DNA from: Streptomyces tropicalis
Lineage (GTDB): Bacteria > Actinomycetota > Actinomycetes > Streptomycetales > Streptomycetaceae
Length of the DNA: 64,000 bases
NCBI RefSeq assembly: GCF_029269835.1
Contig: NZ_JARJBB010000005.1
Coordinates: 248,001-312,000 of the forward strand
Direction: 5' to 3'
Every line of letters begins with the position of its first letter. Positions within the stretch are counted from its first letter, which is position 1. Below the pieces are notes generated by a model. It was not told the origin of the DNA and did not search any database. It worked only from the letters and a program-made list of their open reading frames with translations. The position numbers and the translations under genes were made by a program. Of this stretch, positions 56,217 to 64,000 are shown in pieces.

Positions 56217-57814
56217 CAGCGCTCCCCGGTTCCCGCGGGGCCGCCCGCGAGGTCCCCGGCCGTCGCGGCGGCCCGGGAGGCCGGGACGGCGGTGGCCGGG
56301 GCGGGCTCCGGGCGGAGGCCGAGCGCGCGGTCCGTCTCGGCGGCGCCCGCGTCGACGGCCTCGGCGCGCCGGGCCCAGGCCGCGCGCACCTCCGCCTGCG
56401 CGGCGCGCTGCGCGTCCAGCACGGCCCCGACGGCCTCGGGGTGGGCCGACCCGGCGGAGGCCAGGCGGGCGAGTCCCCGGTCGACGTCGAAGGCGTCGGC
56501 GAGCAGTCCGGCCGGGTCGGTGAGCGCGTGGCCGTGCGCGGCGGCCGCCTCGACGAGGAGCTCGGGCACGCCCGGGTACGGCGGGGCACCGGCGGCGTCG
56601 GCGCGCACGATGTACTTTCCGGCGACGACCTGCGCGGTGCGCCAGGGCACGTCCTCGGTCAGGGTGAGCGCGTTGGCGAGGGCGAACCCGCCGAGGAACT
56701 CCCGCTCGCACACGGCGCGCATCCGCTCGGCGCGGAAGGTGAGGCGGCGCAGCACCTCGGTGAGGAGCCGGACGGTGCCGTGGGCGGAGTCGAAGGCGGC
56801 CAGGACGTGCGTGCCGGCCTCCTTGGAGACCTCGACGAGGTTGCAGAAGGGGGTGTTGCGCTGGCCGAGCAGGACGTCCGTGTGGAAGGCGGTGAGGTGG
56901 GCGGTGCGGCCGCGGATGCGTTCCAGCACCGGGTAGTTCCTCTTCTGCGGCATGGCGGAGGAGATGCCGGACAGTTCGTCGGGCAGCTCGACGAAGCCGT
57001 ACTCGCTGCCGCCCCAGGTGAGCAGGTCGGTGGTGAAGCGGCTGAGCGCGGCGCCGAGCAGGCTGAGTTCGGCGGTAGCCTCGGCGCTCCAGCGGCGGGA
57101 GGCGACGGCGGTGAGCGCGTGGGGCTGCGGGCCGGCGAAGCCGAGCAGGCGGGCCATCCGGTCGCGGTCCCAGGGGAGTTCCTGTCCGGCCATGGCGCCC
57201 GCGCCCAGCGGGCAGGCGTCGATGCCGTCGTGGGCGTGCAGCAGCCGCCGCTGGGTGTGCAGCAGGTGCTCCGAGAGGGCGGCCAGGTGGAAGCCGGGGG
57301 TGATGACCTGGGCGGCCTGGAAGTGCGTGTAGCCGGGCATGGGCAGGTGCCGGGTCTCCTGCGCGCGGCGGAGCACGACGTCGCCGAGTTCCAGCAGGGC
57401 CGCGGCGAACCGGGTGAGGCGGTCGCGGCCGAACATCACCTGGGCGCAGGACTGGAGGTCGTTGCGGCTGCGGTCGACGTGCCAGCGCACGGCGGGCCGC
57501 GGCAGTCCGGCCTCGACGTGGCGTTCGAGGGCGAAGGCGATGTCCGACATGTTGGCGTCGGGGCGCGGCGCGAGGGTGTCCGGGCCGACGCCGTCGAGCA
57601 GGGCGGCGACGGTGTGCGCCTCGTCGGCGGTGAGCAGGCCCATCCGGGCGTACTCGGCGGTGAGGGCCTTCTCGACGGCGACGTAGTGGGGCAGCAGGTG
57701 GCGGGACTCGAACCGGAACTGCGGGGCGAGCACCTCGTCGTGCAGCAGTTGGTTCGGCCCGCCGCTGATGCGGCCGGTGAGTTCGGCGGCGGGCGGCGGG
57801 GACTGGCTCGTCAC
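56216..57814 (-). CDS. Argininosuccinate lyase-like enzyme
   Basis: The 532-residue protein belongs to the fumarase/aspartase superfamily: DRSRNDLQSCAQVMFGRD (substrate site), PGYTHFQAAQ with the catalytic His region, and the mobile signature loop SSAMPQKRNYP. In arginine-type pathways this family releases fumarate from an N-linked aspartate adduct. With the kinase and PLP synthase next to it, the likely role is to split an aspartate adduct of phosphothreonine to give 2,3-diaminobutyrate plus fumarate. The last 50 residues are an Ala-rich tail. It starts 70 bases after the large NRPS. Confidence 0.88.
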   Translation of the reverse strand: MTSQSPPPAAELTGRISGGPNQLLHDEVLAPQFRFESRHLLPHYVAVEKALTAEYARMGLLTADEAHTVAALLDGVGPDTLAPRPDANMSDIAFALERHVEAGLPRPAVRWHVDRSRNDLQSCAQVMFGRDRLTRFAAALLELGDVVLRRAQETRHLPMPGYTHFQAAQVITPGFHLAALSEHLLHTQRRLLHAHDGIDACPLGAGAMAGQELPWDRDRMARLLGFAGPQPHALTAVASRRWSAEATAELSLLGAALSRFTTDLLTWGGSEYGFVELPDELSGISSAMPQKRNYPVLERIRGRTAHLTAFHTDVLLGQRNTPFCNLVEVSKEAGTHVLAAFDSAHGTVRLLTEVLRRLTFRAERMRAVCEREFLGGFALANALTLTEDVPWRTAQVVAGKYIVRADAAGAPPYPGVPELLVEAAAAHGHALTDPAGLLADAFDVDRGLARLASAGSAHPEAVGAVLDAQRAAQAEVRAAWARRAEAVDAGAAETDRALGLRPEPAPATAVPASRAAATAGDLAGGPAGTGER

Positions 57815-57884
57815 GTGACGGTGTCCGTTCTGTGGAGTGGGCGGCGGCGCGGGAGGGCCGGTGGGGGTGCCTTCCGGCAGGGGG

Positions 57885-60800
57885 TCAGCGGCGGTCGGCC
57901 GCGGCGAGGGCCGCGTCGAGCGCGGCGGCCACGTCCGTGACGTACGGGGGCCGCATCAGGGCGTAGTGGTCGCCCGCGGACTCGTACCTGACCAGGCCGG
58001 GGACCCGCTCGGCCCACCGGTCGGCGGACCCGAGCGCGGCGCCGGTGGAGCTCTGGTGGAAGTGCACGGGACCCGGGGCCGGGGACGGGGCGTAGCGGGC
58101 GGCGGCGAGCAGGTTGGTGCGGAACACCGCGTAGTGGCGGGCGAGTTGGTCGCCGTCGGGAACGGGGGCCCCGTCCGCCGCGAGGCGGTCCGCCACGGCC
58201 CGCAGCCGGGCCGGGGCGCCGTCCGCGGTCCGCAGGGCGGCGGCCAGGGCGGCTCGGGATCCGGGGCCGGGGTCCGTGCCGGCGGACCGGGCCAGGTCGT
58301 CGTGGAACCACTCCAGCAGCGACGTCTCGTCCTCGGGGACGTCGGTCGTGCCGGGGTGGGCGGTGTCCAGCAGGGTGAGGGTGGCGACGTGCTCGCCGGC
58401 GGCCCGCAGCCGGTGGGCCATCTCGTAGGCGAGGAGTCCGCCCAGGGACCAGCCGGCGAGGTGGTACGGGCCGTGCGGGCGGATCCGGCGGACGGCGGCG
58501 ACGTGGGCGGCGGCGAGGTCGGCGACGGTCGCCGCCGGCCCGGGCTCCGCGCCGCGGGCCGGGCCGGTCGCGTCCAGCGCCGGAGCGGCGAGCCCGTGCA
58601 CGGGACGGCCCGCGCCGAGGGCGGCCCCGAGCTCGCGGTAGCACAGGACGCTGCCGCCGACGGGATGCACCAGGAACAGCGGGTCCAGGTCGCCCCCCGG
58701 CCGGATGCGGACCACCGGGTCCGGGCCCGAGGGGCGCCGGCCGCGCAGGACCTCCGCCTGGCGGGCGACGGTCGGGTGCTCCAGCACCGTGGCCACCGGG
58801 AGCCGTTCGCCGAAGGCCGCGTTGACGCGGCCGATCAGCCGCAGGGCGTCGATGGAGTGGCCGCCGGCGGCGAAGAAGTCGTCGTCGACGCCGACCGGCC
58901 CGGTTCCGAGCAGTTCCTCCCAGATGCGGGCGAGGCGGGCCTCCGTCGCGTCGCGGGGCGGTGCGGGCGGGGTGGCACGGTGCGCGGCCGCCGGGTCGGG
59001 GGCGGGCAGCGCGGCCCGGTCGAGCTTGCCGTTGGGGGTGAGCGGCAGGGCGTCCAGCGGGAGCCAGGCGGAGGGGACCATGTGGTCGGGGAGCCGGGTG
59101 CGGGCGTGCCGGGCGAGGTCGCCGGCGAGGCCGTCGCCGGTGCCGCGTGTGACCACGTAGCCGACCAGGCGCTCCCCGCGCAGCAGGACGGCGCAGGCGC
59201 GGACGCCGGGGTGTTCGGCGAGCACCGCCTCGATCTCGCCCGGTTCCACGCGGAAGCCGCGGATCTTCATCTGGTGGTCGGTGCGGCCGGCGTACTCCAG
59301 GGCGCCGTCGGGGCGGTGGCGGGCGAGGTCGCCGGTGCGGTACAGGCGGCGCGGGGTGCCGTCGGGGCCGGTGCGGGTGACGAACCGCTCGGCGGTCAGG
59401 TCGGGGCGCCCGTGGTATCCCAGCGCCAGGCCGACACCTTCGAGGTACAGCTCGCCGGTGACGCCCGTGGGGACCTCGGCCAGGCGGGCGTCGAGGACGT
59501 GGGTGCGCATGTTGGCGATGGGCCGGCCGATGGGGACGGTGTCCCCGTCGCCGGGCCGGCAGTGCCAGGCCGTGACGTCGACGGCGGCCTCGGTCGGGCC
59601 GTACAGGTTGTGCAGGTCGACCCCGGGCAGCAGGGCGAGGAAGCGGTCCCGTACCTCTGCGGGCAGCGCCTCGCCGCTGCACACGACGCGGGTGAGGCCC
59701 GCGGCGTGCTGCACAGCGACCGGGTCGTCGAGGAACACGGCCAGCATGGAGGGCACGAAGTGCACGGTGCTGATCCGCTCGTCCCGCACCAGCCCGGCCA
59801 GGTAGGCGGGGTCGCGCTGGCCGCCGGGGCGGGCGAGGACGAGGGTGCCGCCGGTGAGCAGCGGCCAGAACAGCTCCCACACCGACACGTCGAACGTGTA
59901 CGGGGTCTTCTGCAGCACCCGCTCGCCGGGGGCGAGCCGGTAGGCGTCCTGCATCCACAGCAGCCGGTTGGCGATGGCCCGGTGGGAGACCACCACGCCC
60001 TTGGGGGTGCCGGTGGAACCCGAGGTGAAGATCATGTACGCGGGGTCGTCCGGGGCCGCGGCCCGGCGGGCGGCGCGGGCCGGGTCCGGGGTGCCGGCGG
60101 CGGGGGCAGGGGCAGGGGCGCCTCCCGACGGTGCGGGAGCGTCCGGGACGAGCACCGCGATGCCGGCGGCGCGCAGTGCGGGGGCCCGGTCGGCGTCGGC
60201 GACGACGAGGGCGATGCCGGCCTCCGTGAGCAGGGACAGCACGCGCGGCTCCGGATGCCCGGGGTCCAGCGGCACGTACGCCGCACCGGACTTGAGGACG
60301 GCCAGGAGCACCACCGGCAGGGCGAGGGAGCGTTCCAGCAGCAGTCCGACGGACGTGCCGGGCCCGGCGCCGTGTTCCGTGAGCCGTGCGGCGAACCGCT
60401 CGGCGGCCTCGTCGAGCGCCCGGTAGCCGAGCTCGGCGCCCTCGAAGCGCACGGCCGCGGCACCGGGGGTCGCCCGTACCTGACGTGCCATCAACTCCGT
60501 GAGGGTGTGCGGGTCGTCGTACACCCGACCGGTGTCGTTCCACTGCGCGTGGCGGCGGCGGTCCTCGGCGGTGAGCAGGTCGGCGGCGCGGCAGTCCTGT
60601 TCCGGGTCGGCGGCGAGGGCGGTCAGGGCGGCCGCGTAGGCGGCGTGGACCGCGGCGATCCGCCCGGTGTCGAACTGCGCGGCGTCGTAGCGCAGTCCGA
60701 GGTCGAGGAGACGGCCGTCGGGGCTGCGGGAGAACTCGGCGCCGAAGGCGAAGTCCGTGGCGGCCTCGCCGGTCTCCTCCAGCACGGTGAAGGCGCCGGC

Positions 60801-63800
60801 GTCCGGGCCGTCCTGCTCCACGTGGAAGTGGGTGTAGTTGAAGAAGGTCTCGAAGGGGGCGGCGCCGCCGTTGCCGCGCACGATCTCCGCGAGCGGGAAG
60901 CGCCGGTGCTCGTGGACGCGCAGGTCGAGTTCGGCGACCCGGCGGACCAGGTCCCGCCAGCCGCCGTCGGTGAGGGCGATCCGGAAGGGCAGCGTGTTGA
61001 GGAAGGCGCCGACGACCCGGTCGCCGTCGGGTTCCTCCGTCCGGCCGTTGTGCACGACACCGGTGGTGATCTCGTCGGCGCCGCCCATCAGGGCCATGAC
61101 GCGCACGTGCGCGGCGAGCAGGACGGTGCGCAGCGGCACGCCCAGGTCGGCGGCGAGAACGCCGAGCCGCTCGTGCAGCCCGGCGGGCAGCGGCGCGTCG
61201 TACCAGGCCATCCGCGGCGGGCCGCCGACGGGCGCGGTGCGGGGCAGCCGGGTCACGGGGGCGCCGGCGGTATGCCCGGCCCAGAAGGCGCGGTGCTCCG
61301 GATCGGCGAGCGCCGCGCGCTCCAGGGCGGTGAAGGCGGCGAAGCGGGAGCGGGGCGCGGGCTCGGCGGCCGGGACGTCCCCGCCCGCGCACAGGCGGAC
61401 GTAGCGGGAGGCGAGTTCGGTGAGCAGCGAGCGCTCGCTCCAGCCGTCCATGATCGCGTGGTGCTCGGCGACGAGCAGCTGGAAGGAGTCGTCCGAGCGG
61501 CGCTGCACGTGGAAGCGGATGAGCGGGGCCCGGTCCCAGGCGAACGGGCGGGCGCGCTCGGCCTCGTAGCGCGCGGCGACGGCGGCCTCCTGCGCGGCCG
61601 GGTCGAGCCCGCGCAGGTCCTCGAAGGTGATCCCGGGGCGGGCGTCGCGGTGCACCAGCTGGAGGGGCTCACCGTGGCCGTGCAGGTCGAAGGAGGTGCG
61701 CAGCATCTCGTGCCGGGCGGCGGCCTCGGCGACGGTGCGCCGCCAGGCCTGCTCCGACCAGGGCGCGCGGACGTGCCGGCTGGAGACGTTGTGGTAGACG
61801 CGGCCCGCGGCGGCGGGCAGATCGCTGTGGAAGAGCATCCCGGCCTGGAGCCGGGTCATGGGGTACGCATCCTCCAGACCCTCCGGCAGCGCGGCCCGGT
61901 CCGCGTCGCCGAGCAGCGAGAAGGGCCGGTACGCGGAGGCGGTGCCGGTGCCGCCCGCCGGGTCGCGGGTGACGGCGGCGGCCAGCCCTCGCACGGTCTG
62001 GTGCCGCATCAGGTCGACGACGGCGAAGCGCAGTCCGCGGTCGCGGGCCCGGGCGAGCACCTGGAGGGAGCGGATGGAGTCGCCGCCGAGGGCGAAGTAG
62101 TTGTCGAGCGCGCCGACCTTCTCGTGGCCGAGCACCTGCTGCCAGATCTCGGCGAGCGCGGTCTCGACCGGTCCGCTCGGCGGCTCGTACGCCGCCGCCG
62201 GGGTGAGCGAGCCGGCGGCGGTGCCGGGGTCCGGCAGGGCGCCGCGGTCGGTCTTGCCGTTGGCGGTGAGGGGCAGCTCGGGCAGGGTGACGAAGGCGGC
62301 GGGGATCATGTAGCCGGGCAGCCGGGCGGCGAGGTGGGTGCGGAGACCGTCCAGGGTGAGGCCGTCCGGGCTCGGGGCGGCCGTGGTGGGGCCGTCCGGG
62401 CTCGGGGCGGCCGTGGTGGGGCCGTCGGGGGCCGGGCCCTCGGGGGCGGCCGGGACCAGGTAGGCGGCCAGTACGGGGGTGCCGGTGGCGTCCGGGACCA
62501 CGCGGGCGACGGCGGCGGCGACCCCGGGGTGCGCGGCGAGCGCCGCCTCGATCTCGCCGAGCTCGATCCGGAAGCCCCGCAGCTTGACCTGGTCGTCGAT
62601 GCGGCCGAGGTACTCGAGTTCGCCGTCGGCGCGCAGCCGGGCCAGGTCTCCGGTCCGGTACAGCCGCTCCCCCGAGGGCGCGGTCGGGAAGCGTTCCGCT
62701 GTCAGCCCGGGGCGGTTGAGGTAGCCGCGGGCGAGGCCCGCCCCGGCGACGTACAGCTCTCCGGCGGCGCCGCGCGGGACGGGCCGGCCCCGGCCGTCCA
62801 GCAGGTGCAGCGCCAGGTCCGGAATGGGGACGCCGATGACGCTGCCCCGGCCCTCCGCCGCGTCACGGGCGGTGAGCGGACGGTAGGTGACGTGCACCGT
62901 GGTCTCGGTGATGCCGTACATGTTGACCAGCCGGGGCGAGGCGTCGCCGTGCCGCCCGAACCAGCCGGTGAGCGCGCCGACGTCCAGTGCCTCACCGCCG
63001 AACACCACGTGCCGCAGGGCGAGTTCGGCGCCGGGGGCGCCGGGGCCGCGCTCGGCGTCGACGCGGTCGAGCTGGTGGAAGGCGGACGGGGTCTGGTTGA
63101 GGACGGTCACCGCCTCGTCGCCGAGCAGCCGGCGGAACTCCTCCGGGGACCGGCTGGTCGCGTACGGCACCACGACGAGCCGTCCGCCGTGGAGCAGGGC
63201 GCCCCACAGCTCCCACACGGAGAAGTCGAAGGCGATGGAGTGGAAGAGGGTCCAGACGTCGTCGGGGCCGAAGCCGAACCAGTGCCGGGTGGAGCCGAAC
63301 AGGCGGGTGATGTTGCGGTGCGGCACCAGGGTGCCCTTGGGGCGGCCGGTGGAGCCGGAGGTGTAGATGGCGTAGGCGAGGTGGTCGGGGGTGACGCCGC
63401 TGACCGGGGCGGTGCCGGGCAGCGCGGCGAGCAGCTCCGTGTCCGCCGCCAGGTCCACCGTGTGCTCCGGGCCGTCGTCCAGGAGCGGAAGGGTGGCGGT
63501 GGTGGCGACGACGTGGCCGAGGCCGGCGTCTTCGACGATGTGGCGCAGCCGCTCCGGCGGGTTGTCCGGGTCGAGCGGCAGGTACGCGCCGCCCGCCTTC
63601 AGGATGCCCAGCAGGCCGATCACCAGTTCGGCGGAGCGGGGCAGGCAGAGGCCGACGAGGGTGTCGGGGCGCACGCCGAGGGCGCGCAGCCGGTGGGCCA
63701 CCCGGTTGGCCCGGCGGTCCACCTCGGCGTAGGTGAGTCGCCGTCCGCCGTCGGTGACGGCCACCGCGTCGGGGGTGCGGGCGGCGTGCCGGGCGAACTC

Positions 63801-64000
63801 CTCGTGGGCGCAGCGCACTTCGCCGGCCGGTTCGGCACCGGAGGCCGGCGGCACGGAGGTGAGCGGGCGCGTCTCCGCCTCCGGCAGCATCGGCAGCCGG
63901 GACAGGGGCAGGCCGGGATCGGCGACGGCCCCGGCGAGCAGCGTCAGGTAGTGCCGGGTGAACCGCTCCACGGTGGCGGCCTCGTACAGGTCGGCGCGGT
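57885..64000 (-). CDS. Large NRPS, 3' part: (C)-A-T-C-A-T-TE (5' end outside window)
   Basis: The frame is open to the right edge, so the gene is partial; the last bases encode the end of a C domain (VERFTRHYLTLLAG). Then come A1 (about 63830-62260; code D F W N V G M V H K, a threonine code), T1 (GGDSIRS at about 62080), C (about 61870-60560; HHAIMDGWS, opening MTRLQAGMLFHS), A2 (about 60520-58990; code D V W H V S L V D K, serine), T2 (GGHSIDA, about 58860) and a thioesterase (HPVGGSVLCY, nucleophile Ser in AGWSLGG at about 58445). The TE releases or cyclises the peptide. A1 might alternatively take 2,3-diaminobutyrate, which resembles threonine. Confidence 0.93.
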   Translation of the reverse strand, partial: RADLYEAATVERFTRHYLTLLAGAVADPGLPLSRLPMLPEAETRPLTSVPPASGAEPAGEVRCAHEEFARHAARTPDAVAVTDGGRRLTYAEVDRRANRVAHRLRALGVRPDTLVGLCLPRSAELVIGLLGILKAGGAYLPLDPDNPPERLRHIVEDAGLGHVVATTATLPLLDDGPEHTVDLAADTELLAALPGTAPVSGVTPDHLAYAIYTSGSTGRPKGTLVPHRNITRLFGSTRHWFGFGPDDVWTLFHSIAFDFSVWELWGALLHGGRLVVVPYATSRSPEEFRRLLGDEAVTVLNQTPSAFHQLDRVDAERGPGAPGAELALRHVVFGGEALDVGALTGWFGRHGDASPRLVNMYGITETTVHVTYRPLTARDAAEGRGSVIGVPIPDLALHLLDGRGRPVPRGAAGELYVAGAGLARGYLNRPGLTAERFPTAPSGERLYRTGDLARLRADGELEYLGRIDDQVKLRGFRIELGEIEAALAAHPGVAAAVARVVPDATGTPVLAAYLVPAAPEGPAPDGPTTAAPSPDGPTTAAPSPDGLTLDGLRTHLAARLPGYMIPAAFVTLPELPLTANGKTDRGALPDPGTAAGSLTPAAAYEPPSGPVETALAEIWQQVLGHEKVGALDNYFALGGDSIRSLQVLARARDRGLRFAVVDLMRHQTVRGLAAAVTRDPAGGTGTASAYRPFSLLGDADRAALPEGLEDAYPMTRLQAGMLFHSDLPAAAGRVYHNVSSRHVRAPWSEQAWRRTVAEAAARHEMLRTSFDLHGHGEPLQLVHRDARPGITFEDLRGLDPAAQEAAVAARYEAERARPFAWDRAPLIRFHVQRRSDDSFQLLVAEHHAIMDGWSERSLLTELASRYVRLCAGGDVPAAEPAPRSRFAAFTALERAALADPEHRAFWAGHTAGAPVTRLPRTAPVGGPPRMAWYDAPLPAGLHERLGVLAADLGVPLRTVLLAAHVRVMALMGGADEITTGVVHNGRTEEPDGDRVVGAFLNTLPFRIALTDGGWRDLVRRVAELDLRVHEHRRFPLAEIVRGNGGAAPFETFFNYTHFHVEQDGPDAGAFTVLEETGEAATDFAFGAEFSRSPDGRLLDLGLRYDAAQFDTGRIAAVHAAYAAALTALAADPEQDCRAADLLTAEDRRRHAQWNDTGRVYDDPHTLTELMARQVRATPGAAAVRFEGAELGYRALDEAAERFAARLTEHGAGPGTSVGLLLERSLALPVVLLAVLKSGAAYVPLDPGHPEPRVLSLLTEAGIALVVADADRAPALRAAGIAVLVPDAPAPSGGAPAPAPAAGTPDPARAARRAAAPDDPAYMIFTSGSTGTPKGVVVSHRAIANRLLWMQDAYRLAPGERVLQKTPYTFDVSVWELFWPLLTGGTLVLARPGGQRDPAYLAGLVRDERISTVHFVPSMLAVFLDDPVAVQHAAGLTRVVCSGEALPAEVRDRFLALLPGVDLHNLYGPTEAAVDVTAWHCRPGDGDTVPIGRPIANMRTHVLDARLAEVPTGVTGELYLEGVGLALGYHGRPDLTAERFVTRTGPDGTPRRLYRTGDLARHRPDGALEYAGRTDHQMKIRGFRVEPGEIEAVLAEHPGVRACAVLLRGERLVGYVVTRGTGDGLAGDLARHARTRLPDHMVPSAWLPLDALPLTPNGKLDRAALPAPDPAAAHRATPPAPPRDATEARLARIWEELLGTGPVGVDDDFFAAGGHSIDALRLIGRVNAAFGERLPVATVLEHPTVARQAEVLRGRRPSGPDPVVRIRPGGDLDPLFLVHPVGGSVLCYRELGAALGAGRPVHGLAAPALDATGPARGAEPGPAATVADLAAAHVAAVRRIRPHGPYHLAGWSLGGLLAYEMAHRLRAAGEHVATLTLLDTAHPGTTDVPEDETSLLEWFHDDLARSAGTDPGPGSRAALAAALRTADGAPARLRAVADRLAADGAPVPDGDQLARHYAVFRTNLLAAARYAPSPAPGPVHFHQSSTGAALGSADRWAERVPGLVRYESAGDHYALMRPPYVTDVAAALDAALAAADRR

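Overview
The window is very GC-rich, uses GTG starts often and has short intergenic gaps. Several promoters have a TAnnnT -10 box directly in front of the start codon, as for leaderless mRNAs. With protein families typical of soil actinomycetes, this points to Streptomyces or a close relative. All calls rest on reading the sequence and on family knowledge; no database search was run.

Left part (0-27 kb), mostly primary metabolism. A decayed RlmA-type rRNA methyltransferase and a palindromic MITE-like repeat come first. Next is a ROK-repressor locus: a DUF1479 oxygenase and the regulator on the minus strand, and a sodium/solute symporter, a small membrane protein and an aldo/keto reductase on the plus strand, with related operator-like sequences in both promoter regions. 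A complete ribose operon follows (LacI-type regulator, rbsK, rbsD, rbsA, rbsC, rbsB), with a second copy of the MITE-like repeat 5 bp after rbsB. A plasmid-style ParA with a tiny partner, a small Tol-annotated family protein, an FMN reductase, an atypical SDR and a sirtuin come next. Then mutA, mutB and meaB (methylmalonyl-CoA mutase and its GTPase chaperone) face a 3-hydroxyisobutyryl-CoA hydrolase, which together suggest valine/propionyl-CoA metabolism.

Middle (26-38 kb), an accessory and partly decayed zone. A tandem-Nudix protein is followed by a frameshifted methyltransferase pseudogene containing a C12 tract, half of an aldo/keto reductase, a secreted PLC-like protein, a winged-helix pseudogene with an internal deletion, and a stump of an ABC ATPase next to an S26 signal peptidase. 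An alpha/beta hydrolase that has lost its nucleophile serine, a secreted beta-lactamase-type serine hydrolase and a Tat-exported GH35 beta-galactosidase complete the zone. Short tandem repeats lie in several gaps.

Right part (38-64 kb), a nonribosomal peptide cluster that runs off the window. Two small ORFs (one a secreted peptide), a cupin-like protein, a TrmB/LuxR regulator and a small LuxR regulator lead into a long minus-strand operon. In order of transcription it holds the 3' part of a large NRPS (A-Thr, T, C, A-Ser, T, TE), an argininosuccinate-lyase-like protein, a PduX-like threonine kinase, a PLP synthase fused to an ATP-grasp domain, MbtH, a stand-alone T-E protein, two C-A-T modules, a stand-alone A domain and an MFS exporter. 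The three non-NRPS enzymes form a plausible route from threonine through O-phosphothreonine to 2,3-diaminobutyrate, so the product is probably a peptide containing Thr, Ser and 2,3-diaminobutyrate with at least one D-residue. This cluster is the most likely site of an undescribed system.
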